In this document: one piece after another, positions 63,701-63,748 of the stretch
Numbering within the stretch: position 1 is the stretch's first letter
Layout: each line of letters begins with the position of its first letter
Assembly: GCA_963989385.1 (NCBI GenBank)
Contig: OZ022501.1
Location: 93,666,979-93,730,978 of the forward strand
Source: Ctena decussata
Lineage: Eukaryota > Mollusca > Bivalvia > Lucinida > Lucinidae
DNA: 64,000 nucleotides
Direction: 5' to 3'
Position numbers and translations under genes: made by a program
Notes under the pieces: model-generated
What the model saw: the letters and a program-made list of their open reading frames with translations, nothing else
The model's database searches: none
What the model was told of the DNA's origin: nothing

Positions 63701-63748
63701 GTCTGTAAGCCAGGAAGTTATGGTTATGATGGACTCATTGGATGTCGG
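9498..63748 (+). CDS. LAMA5: Laminin subunit alpha, alpha-5 (alpha-3/5) class, 5' part, 29 exons, partial at the right edge
   Basis: The product is a secreted basement-membrane glycoprotein, the alpha subunit of a laminin heterotrimer. Joining the 29 exons listed below gives 4395 nt, exactly 1465 codons with no stop, and every junction is GT-AG with matching phase. Domain order: signal peptide (residues 1-25), LN domain (about 26-280), LE repeats 1-11 (about 281-831, the eleventh lacking its last loop), a globular L4b/domain-IV region (about 831-1360) and two more LE repeats (about 1365-1465). The run LN, eleven LE, then a long cysteine-poor globular region opening with a PxxxHFxPTLxQ-like motif is characteristic of vertebrate alpha-5 and Drosophila LanA, and excludes alpha-1/2, beta and gamma chains. 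The LN domain drives network polymerisation in the family. The coiled coil and LG domains must lie beyond 64000. Introns are packed with transposons; the longest is intron 2 (10.1 kb). Confidence 0.95.
9743..9954. mobile_element. Pogo-like MITE abutting the exon 1 splice donor
   Basis: 212 bp flanked by TA (9741-9742, 9955-9956). Ends tAGTCAACTCTTGATATCTC and (inverted) CAGTCAACTTGCAATATGTC. An inner palindrome AATTTTCTGGTACCAGAAAAT lies at 9800-9825. The flanking TA is donor positions +4/+5, so the element supplies the intron from +6 on. Confidence 0.8.
10150..10450. repeat. Dispersed repeat family O, copy 2
   Basis: Within intron 1. Shares CTACTTTTTGCCAGTTTAAT with 43800-43830 and GCACATCAACacACATTTTAT with 6530. 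Ends not defined. Confidence 0.45.
10498..10650 (+). CDS. LAMA5: Laminin alpha exon 2: LN domain
   Basis: 51 codons, phase 0 at both ends; acceptor atttcag, donor gtatgt. Encodes the most conserved LN block, including [24 protein letters not shown] and a following VDIVINL strand, diagnostic of alpha-chain LN domains. One NHS glycosylation sequon is visible. Confidence 0.96.
10937..10998. repeat. Hairpin-B palindrome
   Basis: AATGTAGACCCTGCTCAGAC, loop near cttaaag, then GTCTGATCAGGGTCCACAC. Intron 2. Confidence 0.75.
11782..12555. mobile_element. 774-bp TA-flanked element with about 28-bp TIRs
   Basis: Left end TAGTCCGTTTGCTCCCAAGT, right end the complement of TAGTCCGTTTGCTCCCAAAT, with TA on both sides. 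The interior is AT-rich with no transposase. Intron 2. Confidence 0.8.
12556..12757. mobile_element. Short TIR element with hairpin-B core
   Basis: Ends read TAACTCTTTAAGCCCCAG and, inverted, TTAACTCTTTTAGCACCA. The hairpin-B palindrome (12597-12660, GAGGTGGCTCATGAGCCGCC inner stem) is central. It directly abuts the 11782-12555 element. Confidence 0.5.
13008..13055 (+). mobile_element. SINE family 3 tail fragment
   Basis: TGCTGTTGAATAGGATGTAA followed by CAAGTCATCCATCCATCC matches only the 3' end of the SINE at 35105. Confidence 0.45.
13628..14165. mobile_element. TTAA-flanked MITE family E, copy 1 (538 bp)
   Basis: TTAA on both sides; ends AGGTAGGTTCCTGTAC and the inverse CCAGGAACCTACCT. 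Highly similar to 37749-38286 (also 538 bp) and 61588-62121. TTAA targets point to piggyBac or Kolobok; no transposase. Confidence 0.85.
14170..15197. other. Intron 2 stretch, nothing recognised
   Basis: No coding signal. At 14320-14410 gcttcctg/caggaagc form a loose inverted repeat. Otherwise featureless AT-rich intron. Confidence 0.4.
15198..15307. repeat. 55-bp tandem duplication
   Basis: AAGTAAAAGTGCCAAGTTTC recurs at 15198 and 15253 with about three substitutions across the unit (cgct/cact, attt/atct). Confidence 0.9.
15853..15923. repeat. Hairpin-B palindrome
   Basis: GCAAACAGTTTGGATCCAGA and its inverse enclose CAGGCCCC/GGGGCCTG with an imperfect loop. Intron 2. Confidence 0.8.
16460..16545. 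repeat. Compound palindrome of ACAACCGGTTGT units, left cluster
   Basis: GACAACCGGTTGTC occurs at about 16468 and 16499, separated by ACTAGCCTCACAGGCTACT. The whole block is a near-perfect inverted repeat of itself. A matching cluster lies at 17254. Confidence 0.85.
17254..17338. repeat. Compound palindrome of ACAACCGGTTGT units, right cluster
   Basis: Three CCGGTTGTC-type units with TAGCC..GGCTA spacers, mirroring 16460-16545. The two clusters are probably the ends of one element of about 880 bp. Confidence 0.8.
17475..17690. mobile_element. Element with TTGGGACACCTAA arms and half hairpin-B
   Basis: AAATTGGGACACCTAAACTA followed by GCAAACAGTGCGGACTCTG and cagactgctcc, where the second hairpin arm is lost. 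The same flank plus hairpin occurs at 57130-57304 and in parts at 11050 and 20155. Confidence 0.55.
17946..17999. repeat. Perfect-arm hairpin
   Basis: GCTGCAGATAGGT..ATTGGGGT, loop gta, then ATACCCCAAT..ACCTATCTGCAGC; about 20 bp paired. Intron 2. Confidence 0.8.
18150..18240 (+). mobile_element. Degenerate SINE family 2 fragment
   Basis: TTTCGTATGAGTcggACCaaGGTCC..GTCTCTGCATGAC and the TCACTCAC tail resemble the 3' half of the SINE at 3535. Confidence 0.45.
18310..18575. repeat. AT-rich repeat of TTTCAGTGAAAT-like units
   Basis: AATTTCAGTGAAAT and its inverse recur about eight times in loose arrangement, with TTGGTCATAATACC duplicated at 18367 and 18385. An open frame across it reflects the repeat. 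Confidence 0.5.
18873..18938. repeat. Hairpin-B palindrome
   Basis: AACAGTGTAGTTCTGTATGA / ATCTGGATCTGCAATGTTTG with gaggtgactc..gagccacctt inner stem, several mismatches. Intron 2. Confidence 0.7.
19801..19860. repeat. Hairpin-B palindrome, short form
   Basis: AGAGTGTAAGCCTGGATTAG, then ctgctcctgaagcag, then CTGATCTGGGTCTACACTCT. Confidence 0.7.
19942..20145. mobile_element. Snapback MITE family A, copy 1, 6-bp target duplication
   Basis: Nearly the whole 204 bp is one palindrome: CAGAGCTCCAGATAAGAGGG to the inverted CAGTGCTCCAGATAAGAAGG, with CATATGTTGTGACCCCTCAT toward the centre. Flanked by the perfect 6-bp repeat ATACTC. Confidence 0.85.
20223..20290. repeat. Hairpin-B palindrome
   Basis: AGCAATGTAGACCTTGATCA / TGATCAGGGTATGCC around a (ttg)n loop, preceded by a TTGGGACACCTAATTG flank. 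Intron 2. Confidence 0.65.
20785..21021 (+). CDS. LAMA5: Laminin alpha exon 3: LN domain
   Basis: 79 codons, phase 0 at both ends; acceptor ttcttcag, donor gtttgt. Carries the LN beta-sandwich motifs [21 protein letters not shown] and W.PWQYFA, and ends in IVPLENGE as in other alpha chains. It follows a 10.1-kb intron. Confidence 0.96.
21538..21580. repeat. 13-bp-stem hairpin
   Basis: CTGATTGTTGTCA and TGACAACAATCAG are perfect inverse copies separated by 16 nt that pair further (AAAAGG/CCTTTT). Intron 3. Confidence 0.7.
21664..21900. mobile_element. Snapback MITE family D, copy 2
   Basis: GAGCCACGACACGATAATAC to the inverse ending GTTGCAGCTC, with the GCCCAGCAAAGACTCAGATC arm and inverse. 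Ends 55 bp before exon 4. Intron 3. Confidence 0.8.
21956..22126 (+). CDS. LAMA5: Laminin alpha exon 4: end of LN
   Basis: 57 codons, phase 0 at both ends; acceptor tattatag, donor gtaaga. Encodes [15 protein letters not shown] and [14 protein letters not shown], then DPTVTRR, the standard C-terminal part of an alpha-chain LN domain. Confidence 0.96.
22652..22755. mobile_element. 104-bp TA-flanked palindromic MITE
   Basis: CCTAGCGGGCAAATGACGTC / inverse CCCAGCAGGCACATGACGTT, flanked by TA. GACGTC motifs recur inside. Intron 4. Confidence 0.75.
22805..23047. mobile_element. Snapback MITE family D, copy 3
   Basis: GAGCCGCCACATGACAAAAC to inverted GTTTTGTCATGTCACGGCTC; intron 4, ending 54 bp before exon 5. 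Confidence 0.8.
23102..23321 (+). CDS. LAMA5: Laminin alpha exon 5: LN/LE junction and LE1
   Basis: Phase 0 start, phase 1 end (220 nt); acceptor tgttacag, donor gtaagt. Begins [20 protein letters not shown], the hallmark transition from LN into the first laminin EGF repeat. LE1 runs to the FECE just before the donor. The following intron holds the 6.65-kb hAT insertion. Confidence 0.96.
24050..25520. other. CpG-rich, non-coding block inside the hAT insertion
   Basis: CpG density by eye is much higher than in the surrounding gene body (for example CGCAGTGTGAACGCGG and ACGCGACTGGCCGG). Open frames are short and protein-like similarity was not recognised. Its origin is unknown; captured host sequence or decayed transposase DNA are both possible. 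Confidence 0.5.
25529..26170 (+). mobile_element. Helentron-like element, copy 1a (3'-truncated duplicate)
   Basis: Starts TATACCCCGCCACACGTTAG, a 5' hairpin (GCCAC/GTGGTGGGG), then CCGTCCG repeats. About 575 bp are nearly identical to 26173-26755. It breaks off near 26105 and is followed by a stub TATACCCCACCACTT at 26158. Confidence 0.7.
25578..25637. repeat. CCGT microsatellite
   Basis: Imperfect (CCGT)n tract in the 5' part of the Helentron-like element; a second allele-like copy lies at 26219-26281 with a different repeat number. Confidence 0.9.
26173..27382 (+). mobile_element. Helentron-like element, copy 1b
   Basis: 5' hairpin TATACCCCGCCACACG..GTGGTGGGGTAT. Near the 3' end GTGGCGGGGTAT repeats the 5' arm inverted, followed by a weak hairpin (CGCA..TGCG). 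A SINE with target duplication sits inside at 26983-27255. Confidence 0.7.
26983..27255 (+). mobile_element. tRNA-derived SINE, family 1, full length, 13-bp target duplication
   Basis: The head resembles tRNA-Thr: A box TAGCGCAATCGGTAGGGC, an anticodon-arm remnant CTGACTCGTAAGTCAG and B box GGGTTCGAATCCC. The anticodon loop is one base short, so it is not a functional tRNA. The tail is (CAAATCAACCAAC). The repeat CCATGTTCAATGG flanks it (26970-26982, 27256-27268). Confidence 0.9.
27530..28700. mobile_element. Harbinger-type MITE, 1.17 kb
   Basis: TIR GGGACCGACCATTT at both ends (inverted), flanked by TTA (27527-27529, 28701-28703), the PIF/Harbinger target pattern. The interior has repeated aaaaaaaTAACCTG runs. 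No transposase. Located inside the hAT insertion. Confidence 0.75.
28701..29920. other. Right interior of the hAT insertion
   Basis: 28710-29040 is moderately CpG-rich with a short open frame in each strand but no recognised product. 29100-29560 is an AT-rich run of ATT/AAT trinucleotides. Nothing else is supported. Confidence 0.4.
30104..30312 (-). mobile_element. SINE family 3, minus strand
   Basis: On the minus strand: a degenerate tRNA-like head (TAGCTCATGGGTCAAGCGC, B box GGGTTTGAATCCCC), body GCCTTTCATTATCACCC, TGATATGACTGAAATAC and tail CAAGTCATCCATCCATCC. Intron 5, just outside the hAT insertion. Confidence 0.75.
30607..30896. mobile_element. 290-bp MITE with 15-bp TIRs
   Basis: CAGTGTCTATTCTAG and its inverse CTAGAATAGACACTG bound the element; G-runs and C-runs form subterminal pairs. 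The target duplication is unclear. Intron 5. Confidence 0.7.
31093..31281. mobile_element. Pogo-like MITE of the 9743 family
   Basis: CAGTCGACTTTCGATGTCTC to inverted CTGTCAACTCTCGATGTCTC with CTACTGATATCTCAAAGTAA inside. Intron 5. Confidence 0.75.
31447..31565 (+). CDS. LAMA5: Laminin alpha exon 6: LE2 first half
   Basis: Phase 1 start (c + ca makes Pro), phase 0 end (119 nt); acceptor ctacag, donor gtaaga. Encodes [13 protein letters not shown] and [19 protein letters not shown], matching the long first loop of alpha-chain LE2. Confidence 0.95.
31747..31949. mobile_element. Snapback MITE family A, copy 2
   Basis: CAGAGCTGTGGATAAGAGGG / inverted CAGAGCTCTAGATAAGAGGG, centre GAACCGTCTC/GACAGTTC. 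The flanks share TTTAA (5 bp). A left-end fragment of the same family lies at 31609-31680. Intron 6. Confidence 0.8.
31988..33191. mobile_element. 1.2-kb hAT element with 8-bp target duplication
   Basis: Begins CAGGGCTC and ends GAGCCCTG, flanked by the perfect 8-bp repeat ATAAGCAG (31980-31987, 33192-33199). The interior carries a pogo-like element at 32306 and no transposase. Intron 6. Confidence 0.85.
32306..32662. mobile_element. Pogo-like element nested in the hAT element
   Basis: CAGTCGAATCTCGGGAGTTC at the left and, inverted, CAGTAGACTTGAGACATCG at the right; TA flank on the left. TIR identity is moderate, so boundaries are tentative. Confidence 0.5.
33316..33406 (+). CDS. LAMA5: Laminin alpha exon 7: LE2 second half
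   Basis: Phase 0 start, phase 1 end (91 nt); acceptor atttcag, donor gtaagt. Encodes [20 protein letters not shown], the distal loops of LE2, with an NST glycosylation sequon. Intron 7 downstream carries a Helentron-like element. Confidence 0.94.
33625..34856 (+). mobile_element. Helentron-like element, copy 2
   Basis: 5' hairpin GTCCCCCCACC/GGTGAGGGGGGAC. Interior of about seven roughly 145-bp repeats (CCAATGGATGGAATTTCACC, TGACCTTGACCTCATTTTCA). The 5' arm returns inverted (GGTGGGGGGACAT), then comes a perfect 7-bp hairpin GTTTTTC-TCT-GAAAAAC and the terminal CTAG at 34853-34856. No Rep/helicase. Intron 7. Confidence 0.75.
35105..35302 (-). mobile_element. SINE family 3, minus strand, best-preserved copy
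   Basis: Minus strand: head CCTGGTAGCTCAGTGGGTTA (A box), B box GTTCAATTCC, body GCCTTTCATTATCACCC and TGATATGACTGAAATACTG, tail near GTCATTCAACTATC. Intron 7. Confidence 0.8.
35420..35512. mobile_element. Truncated pogo-like MITE next to the exon 8 acceptor
   Basis: CAGTCAACTCCAGATATCTC through TTTTATTTACATTTCAACT matches the first half of the MITE at 31093, then stops about 15 nt before exon 8. Confidence 0.7.
35526..35622 (+). CDS. LAMA5: Laminin alpha exon 8: LE3 first part
   Basis: Phase 1 start, phase 2 end (97 nt); acceptor ttttccag, donor gtaaga. Encodes [20 protein letters not shown] then [12 protein letters not shown]. Homology to a pogo-like MITE runs to within about 15 nt of the acceptor. 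Confidence 0.93.
36010..36185 (+). CDS. LAMA5: Laminin alpha exon 9: end of LE3 and LE4
   Basis: Phase 2 start (ag + c makes Ser), phase 1 end (176 nt); acceptor attacag, donor gtaagt. Encodes [12 protein letters not shown] closing LE3, then LE4 from [13 protein letters not shown] to YDFPECG. Confidence 0.95.
36529..36764. mobile_element. Snapback MITE family D, copy 4
   Basis: GAGCCGCGACACGACAAAAC to CGTGTCGCGGCTC; flanks share ATCT (4 bp). Intron 9. Confidence 0.85.
36785..37014. mobile_element. Snapback MITE family D, copy 5, adjacent to copy 4
   Basis: GAGCCGCGACACGACAAAAC to CATGTCGCGGCTC; flanks share AAAT (4 bp). Only 20 bp separate it from copy 4. Intron 9. Confidence 0.85.
37127..37494. 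mobile_element. Snapback MITE family A, copy 3, with a nested palindrome
   Basis: CAGTGTACTAGATAAG start and inverted CAGAGCACCAGATAAG end, flanked by the perfect 6-bp repeat CTCATC. A second palindrome (about 37348-37470, TTATAAAACTTGAG and inverse) is inserted in the right arm. Intron 9. Confidence 0.8.
37548..39173. mobile_element. 1.6-kb element with CAGGGCTCTC ends carrying MITE E
   Basis: Ends CAGGGCTCTC and GAGAGCCCTG; subterminal GGGGCCGAAATTCGGCCCC and ggccccggcccc blocks. GATAG flanks both sides (5 bp). It contains MITE E copy 2. hAT-like by its ends. Intron 9. Confidence 0.7.
37749..38286. mobile_element. TTAA-flanked MITE family E, copy 2 (538 bp)
   Basis: Same TIRs, TTAA flanks and length as 13628-14165; many shared blocks such as AAGGGATTTCCTAACTCTGC. 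Nested in 37548-39173. Confidence 0.85.
39394..39531 (+). CDS. LAMA5: Laminin alpha exon 10: LE5
   Basis: A 138-nt phase 1-1 exon encoding one whole laminin EGF module with all eight cysteines (CDCHVIGS to YFNFPDC); acceptor tttcag, donor gtaagt. First of four consecutive 138-nt LE exons. Confidence 0.95.
39755..41052 (+). mobile_element. Helentron-like element, copy 3
   Basis: Same design and sequence family as 33625-34856: GTCCCCCCACC hairpin, about eight roughly 145-bp units, inverted 5' arm, GTTTTTC-TCT-GAAAAAC hairpin (41028-41044), terminal CTAG at 41049-41052. Intron 10. Confidence 0.75.
41285..41520 (+). mobile_element. SINE family 1, 5'-truncated, 14-bp target duplication
   Basis: Starts in the anticodon arm, keeps B box GGGTTCGATACCC, the body and a CAAATCAATCAATT tail. 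TCTTTTCATTATGA flanks it (41271-41284, 41521-41534). Intron 10. Confidence 0.9.
41543..41733. mobile_element. MITE family G, copy 1
   Basis: GGTCCAGTTGTTCAAAACTA / inverted GGGCCAGTTGTTCAAAGC, with a central palindrome AGAAGCTTTTGCATTGC. Intron 10. Confidence 0.75.
41836..41973 (+). CDS. LAMA5: Laminin alpha exon 11: LE6
   Basis: A 138-nt phase 1-1 exon with a complete eight-cysteine LE module ([13 protein letters not shown] to YWGYPDC); acceptor attcag, donor gtaagt. Helentron-like element, SINE and MITE copies fill the preceding intron. Confidence 0.95.
42355..42450. repeat. Fragment of snapback family A
   Basis: TATGTTTTGGCCCCTCTTTAGAACCacc and an imperfect inverse to about 42430 resemble the centre of family A; ends lost. 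Intron 11. Confidence 0.4.
42643..42780 (+). CDS. LAMA5: Laminin alpha exon 12: LE7
   Basis: A 138-nt phase 1-1 exon with a complete LE module ([13 protein letters not shown] to FYKYPDC); acceptor gtttcag, donor gtaagt. Confidence 0.95.
43143..43280 (+). CDS. LAMA5: Laminin alpha exon 13: LE8
   Basis: A 138-nt phase 1-1 exon with a complete LE module ([13 protein letters not shown] to LYNYPNCE); acceptor tttccag, donor gttagt. Confidence 0.95.
43534..43566. repeat. 15-bp perfect hairpin
   Basis: TAGGTCATTTTAGTT, loop TGC, AACTAAAATGACCTA. Intron 13. Confidence 0.85.
43570..43930. repeat. Dispersed repeat family O, copy 3, with short tandem units
   Basis: GATAAAAATACAA recurs three times (43590-43690), then CCTTTTTTGCCAGTTATATGA similar to 10340. 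Intron 13. Confidence 0.4.
44025..44105. mobile_element. Partial pogo-like MITE
   Basis: GGGACCAGAAAATTTACCTT..GAGATATCAATAG, then GACTTTGAGATATCGAGAGT and tactgta, matching the right half of the 31093 element. Intron 13. Confidence 0.6.
44352..44528 (+). CDS. LAMA5: Laminin alpha exon 14: LE9
   Basis: 177-nt phase 1-1 exon; acceptor attctag, donor gtaact. LE9 has an extended first loop ([20 protein letters not shown]) and ends [16 protein letters not shown], matching the longer ninth LE of alpha-5 chains. Confidence 0.95.
44844..45002 (+). CDS. LAMA5: Laminin alpha exon 15: LE10
   Basis: 159-nt phase 1-1 exon; acceptor ttttcag, donor gtgagt. Complete LE module from [11 protein letters not shown] to [13 protein letters not shown]. 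Confidence 0.95.
45028..45418. mobile_element. Composite of MITE family C with two hairpin-B cores
   Basis: Arms GGGTAACTTCGGAC and GGGTAAATTCGGACATACC appear at 45041 and inverted at 45370-45415; hairpin-B palindromes at 45077-45143 and 45301-45366. Looks like two family-C copies joined or rearranged. Intron 15. Confidence 0.7.
45747..45990. mobile_element. MITE family G, copy 2
   Basis: GGGCCCAGTTGTTCGAAACT / inverted GGACCCAGTTGTTCAAAGC with central AGAAGCTTTTG/CAAAAGCTTCT. Ends 30 bp before exon 16. Confidence 0.8.
46021..46120 (+). CDS. LAMA5: Laminin alpha exon 16: incomplete LE11
   Basis: 100 nt, phase 1 to phase 2; acceptor ttttcag, donor gtaagt. Encodes [20 protein letters not shown] and GKRCEL: six cysteines only, so the last LE loop is missing. 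The same half module precedes the globular region in alpha-5 and LanA, so this is not a truncation specific to this gene. Confidence 0.94.
46389..46446. repeat. Hairpin-B palindrome
   Basis: GCAAACAGTGCAGCCCCAAA then cagactgctc..gagcagtctg. Intron 16. Confidence 0.7.
46710..46866 (+). CDS. LAMA5: Laminin alpha exon 17: start of L4b/domain IV globule
   Basis: Phase 2 start, phase 0 end (157 nt); acceptor attatag, donor gtaaat. [39 protein letters not shown] and ILTRVQ match the opening of the alpha-5/LanA globular region and set the subfamily. Confidence 0.95.
46879..47085. mobile_element. Decayed MITE with hairpin-B core
   Basis: Left flank TTTAACCCTGAAAAATAAAA and AATTTCAAAAATG..TATATCATATTtAG parallel the element at 56111. 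The hairpin-B core is at 46970-47042. Intron 17. Confidence 0.55.
47242..47440 (+). mobile_element. SINE family 1, internally deleted
   Basis: Head TTGCCGGGCTGCGTAGCCCA, B box GGGTTCGATACCT, then a jump from the tRNA-like region straight to ACCGCTTAGGAGGTCTAAGC, losing about 70 bp, and a CAAATCAAATCAAATC tail. Intron 17. Confidence 0.85.
47558..47622. repeat. 30-bp tandem duplication
   Basis: CTTGGACTCTAACCATTCCA ccacacaagc is present twice in direct succession. Intron 17. Confidence 0.9.
47781..48050 (+). CDS. LAMA5: Laminin alpha exon 18: L4b region
   Basis: 90 codons, phase 0 at both ends; acceptor tttcag, donor gtaagt. Encodes [32 protein letters not shown] and [12 protein letters not shown], beta-rich sequence with close counterparts in alpha-5. 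Confidence 0.95.
48547..48638 (+). CDS. LAMA5: Laminin alpha exon 19: L4b region
   Basis: 92 nt, phase 0 to phase 2; acceptor tttcag, donor gtaagt. Encodes [20 protein letters not shown] and KPC; the D-Y-[MV]-x-L-[IL]-P-x-x-Y-Y-E-A block is strongly conserved in the family. Confidence 0.94.
49072..49237 (+). CDS. LAMA5: Laminin alpha exon 20: L4b region
   Basis: 166 nt, phase 2 to phase 0; acceptor ttggcag, donor gtatgt. Encodes [17 protein letters not shown] through ILSPNQ. Conservation is weaker here; frame continuity and splice signals support the call. Confidence 0.9.
49310..49385. repeat. Palindrome of the AAAGAATTTGCTCC type
   Basis: AAAGAATTTGCTCCTTAAGG and inverse, flanked by CCAGTGGAGTCGACTC. 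Related blocks at 50335-50425 and 56815-56890. Intron 20. Confidence 0.6.
49733..49948. mobile_element. 216-bp TA-flanked MITE family L with hairpin-B core
   Basis: TIR CCGTAATGACCCTAAA and inverse, TA on both sides. Hairpin-B (49772-49836) lies within. Intron 20. Confidence 0.85.
50016..50164 (+). CDS. LAMA5: Laminin alpha exon 21: L4b region
   Basis: 149 nt, phase 0 to phase 2; acceptor tttgtag, donor gtaaac. Encodes [20 protein letters not shown] then a sequon-rich stretch (NVT twice, NET). The long variant R-Y-V-L-I-L-K-Y-F strand is typical of the two-fold repeat within this globular region. Confidence 0.87.
50335..50425. repeat. Palindrome of the AAAGAATTTGCTCC type, copy 2
   Basis: TCGTAAAGGAAAGAATTTGC and the inverse GTAGCAACTTCTTTCCTTTACGA-like arm. 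Intron 21. Confidence 0.6.
50925..51039 (+). CDS. LAMA5: Laminin alpha exon 22: L4b region
   Basis: 115 nt, phase 2 to phase 0; acceptor cttgcag, donor gtaagc. Encodes [20 protein letters not shown] and [15 protein letters not shown], aligning with the LCR-containing block of alpha-5. Confidence 0.87.
51578..51660 (+). CDS. LAMA5: Laminin alpha exon 23: L4b region
   Basis: 83 nt, phase 0 to phase 2; acceptor attgcag, donor gtaagt. Encodes [20 protein letters not shown] and VCIRVNGV. Intron 23 (3.6 kb) then holds nested MITEs, a LINE fragment and a Helentron-like array. Confidence 0.88.
51711..52115. mobile_element. Snapback MITE family A, copy 4, split by MITE C
   Basis: CAGTGCTCCAGATAAG start, inverted GAGCTC end, centre TTGTGACCCCTCATTAGAAC. 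The 215-bp MITE C at 51755-51969 is inserted in its left arm. Intron 23. Confidence 0.75.
51755..51969. mobile_element. MITE family C, 215 bp, TA-flanked, hairpin-B core
   Basis: Arms GGGTAGAGTCGGGTAACTTA and inverted GGGGAGAGTCGGGTAACTTC with TA flanks; hairpin-B at 51805-51870. Same length as the copy at 59143. Confidence 0.85.
52547..52910 (-). pseudogene. 3' end of a non-LTR retrotransposon ORF2
   Basis: On the minus strand, 52905-52640 encodes [40 protein letters not shown] and RMTRHSHPL, the C-terminal region of LINE ORF2. A one-base frame shift near 52645 leads into [15 protein letters not shown] and a stop. The 3' UTR runs to a (TAGA)n tail at 52348-52366. Intron 23. Confidence 0.85.
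52919..54973 (+). mobile_element. Helentron-like element, copy 4, with ten roughly 163-bp repeats
   Basis: 5' hairpin TATACCCCCGCTTTG..AAAGTGAGGGGTAT, then a GTCCGTCC tract, then repeats at 53030-54740 (GGGATTGAGAACCAGGCTTC, TTTGAATAATGAAATTTTTC). At 54940 the 5' arm returns inverted (AAGCGGGGGTATA), followed by hairpin GTCGGA-TTC-TCCGAC and CTAG at 54970-54973. Open frames of 130-178 codons on both strands are by-products of the repeat. Intron 23. Confidence 0.8.
55249..55393 (+). CDS. LAMA5: Laminin alpha exon 24: L4b region
   Basis: 145 nt, phase 2 to phase 0; acceptor ttttcag, donor gtaaat. Encodes [20 protein letters not shown] and a proline/acid-rich linker ([14 protein letters not shown]). 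Confidence 0.87.
55550..55692. repeat. Long near-perfect palindrome
   Basis: TTTACTGAAGTATAAACTAC..CGGGTCACGAGCAAAGT and inverse with loop around gaaccctgaaggggttta; about 60 bp per arm. Intron 24. Confidence 0.85.
56111..56322. mobile_element. 212-bp MITE family M with hairpin-B core
   Basis: Right end inverted TTAACCCTTAAAGCGCC, left end TTAGCCCCTATTGCGCC; hairpin-B at 56217-56283 (GAGGTGGCTCATTATGACCC..). Intron 24. Confidence 0.7.
56815..56890. repeat. Palindrome of the AAAGAATTT type, copy 3
   Basis: CTTAAAGGAAAGAATTTATT and a partial inverse at 56850-56870. Intron 24. Confidence 0.5.
56978..57107 (+). CDS. LAMA5: Laminin alpha exon 25: L4b region
   Basis: 130 nt, phase 0 to phase 1; acceptor attgcag, donor gtaggt. 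Encodes [20 protein letters not shown] and [12 protein letters not shown], matching the strand VxVxxNG of the second half of the globule. Confidence 0.91.
57130..57310. mobile_element. Element with TTGGGACACCTAA arm and hairpin-B core, copy 2
   Basis: AAAATTGGGACACCTAAAAT, then hairpin-B 57241-57304 (AATGTAGACTCTGATCAGAC and inverse). Intron 25. Confidence 0.6.
57862..57985. mobile_element. Internal part of a pogo-like MITE with palindrome
   Basis: CTACTGATATCTCAAAGTAA and AAATTTTCTGGTTCCAGAAAATT, as in the 9743 element. Ends not found. Intron 25. Confidence 0.6.
58001..58150. repeat. Long near-perfect palindrome
   Basis: About 60-bp arms: GATGAGCTCATACCATCGGA..TCACCC / GGGTGATCCGATGGTATGAG with loop gagatgcttgcgtaga. 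Intron 25. Confidence 0.9.
58171..58616. mobile_element. Pogo-like MITE ending 15 bp before exon 26
   Basis: Left CAGTCAACTATTCATAC, right inverted CAGTTGACTCTCATTATC, TA on both sides (58169-58170, 58617-58618). 58196-58300 contains a tRNA-like, inverted B box (CCGGATTCGAACC), possibly a nested SINE. Confidence 0.65.
58632..58771 (+). CDS. LAMA5: Laminin alpha exon 26: L4b region
   Basis: 140 nt, phase 1 to phase 0; acceptor cttccag, donor gtaagc. Encodes [18 protein letters not shown] through GQEIWL, aligning with the CPxxxGCRxxV block of alpha-5. A pogo-like MITE ends only 15 nt before the exon (2-nt TA plus 13 nt). Confidence 0.93.
59143..59357. mobile_element. MITE family C, 215 bp, TA-flanked, hairpin-B core
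   Basis: GGGGAGAGTCGGGTAACTTC at the left and its perfect inverse at the right, TA on both sides; hairpin-B 59241-59307. The cleanest copy. Intron 26. Confidence 0.9.
59489..59833. mobile_element. Snapback family A, copy 5, split by SINE family 2
   Basis: Left arm GCTGCAGATAAGTCAGGGTA, right arm ending ATTATCTGGAGC, centre GAATCATC/GATGGTTC. The SINE at 59531-59690 is inside. Intron 26. Confidence 0.65.
59531..59690 (+). mobile_element. SINE family 2, copy 2
   Basis: GAGCGGCTGTTTTGTAGTGG, then TAACACTCCGGACTA and the body TTTCGGATGAGACTTTAAAC as at 3535; short TCACTCACT tail. Confidence 0.8.
59951..60066 (+). CDS. LAMA5: Laminin alpha exon 27: L4b region
   Basis: 116 nt, phase 0 to phase 2; acceptor attccag, donor gtaagt. 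Encodes [20 protein letters not shown] then [11 protein letters not shown], the second DYxLxVP block of the globule. Confidence 0.94.
60200..60395. mobile_element. Snapback family A, copy 6
   Basis: TATGTTGTGACATCTCATTA gaatcgcctc / gaggcgattc and inverse; outer arms decayed. Intron 27. Confidence 0.65.
60715..62529 (+). mobile_element. Helentron-like element, copy 5
   Basis: 5' hairpin GCCTGAAC-GAAA-GTTCAGG after AGCTC; four roughly 175-bp units (60780-61460) each holding TGACCTTGATGTCAAGGTCA. The 5' arm returns inverted (TTCAGGCGAGCT, 62495-62506), then hairpin GCTGTC-GGGG-GACAGC and CTTG at 62526-62529. MITE E copy 3 is nested inside. Intron 27. Confidence 0.75.
61588..62121. mobile_element. 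TTAA-flanked MITE family E, copy 3 (534 bp)
   Basis: TTAA flanks, GGTAGGTTCCTG ends, same interior as copies 1 and 2. Inserted in Helentron-like copy 5. Confidence 0.85.
62777..62985 (+). CDS. LAMA5: Laminin alpha exon 28: end of L4b region and next LE repeat
   Basis: 209 nt, phase 2 to phase 1; donor gtaagt. The acceptor at ttatcag was preferred because the alternative AG at 62790 gives an in-frame stop. Encodes [20 protein letters not shown] (the NNGA turn is conserved), then a complete LE module ending YYGFPRC. Confidence 0.92.
63080..63480. other. Intron 28 stretch with a loose inverted repeat
   Basis: GCACAGGCTGATATGAGTAA ccacagttcacattacatct at 63200-63240 is matched inverted by 63416-63450 (gtgaattgtggttactcataccagcctgtgc). 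Possibly another snapback element; nothing coding. Confidence 0.55.
63618..63748 (+). CDS. LAMA5: Laminin alpha exon 29: LE repeat, last exon in the window
   Basis: 131 nt, phase 1 start; acceptor ttttcag. Encodes [19 protein letters not shown] and [16 protein letters not shown], the short LE that follows the globule in alpha-5. The donor gtaatt at 63749 ends it in phase 0, unlike the phase 1 ends of most LE exons, so the exact end is less certain. Confidence 0.88.
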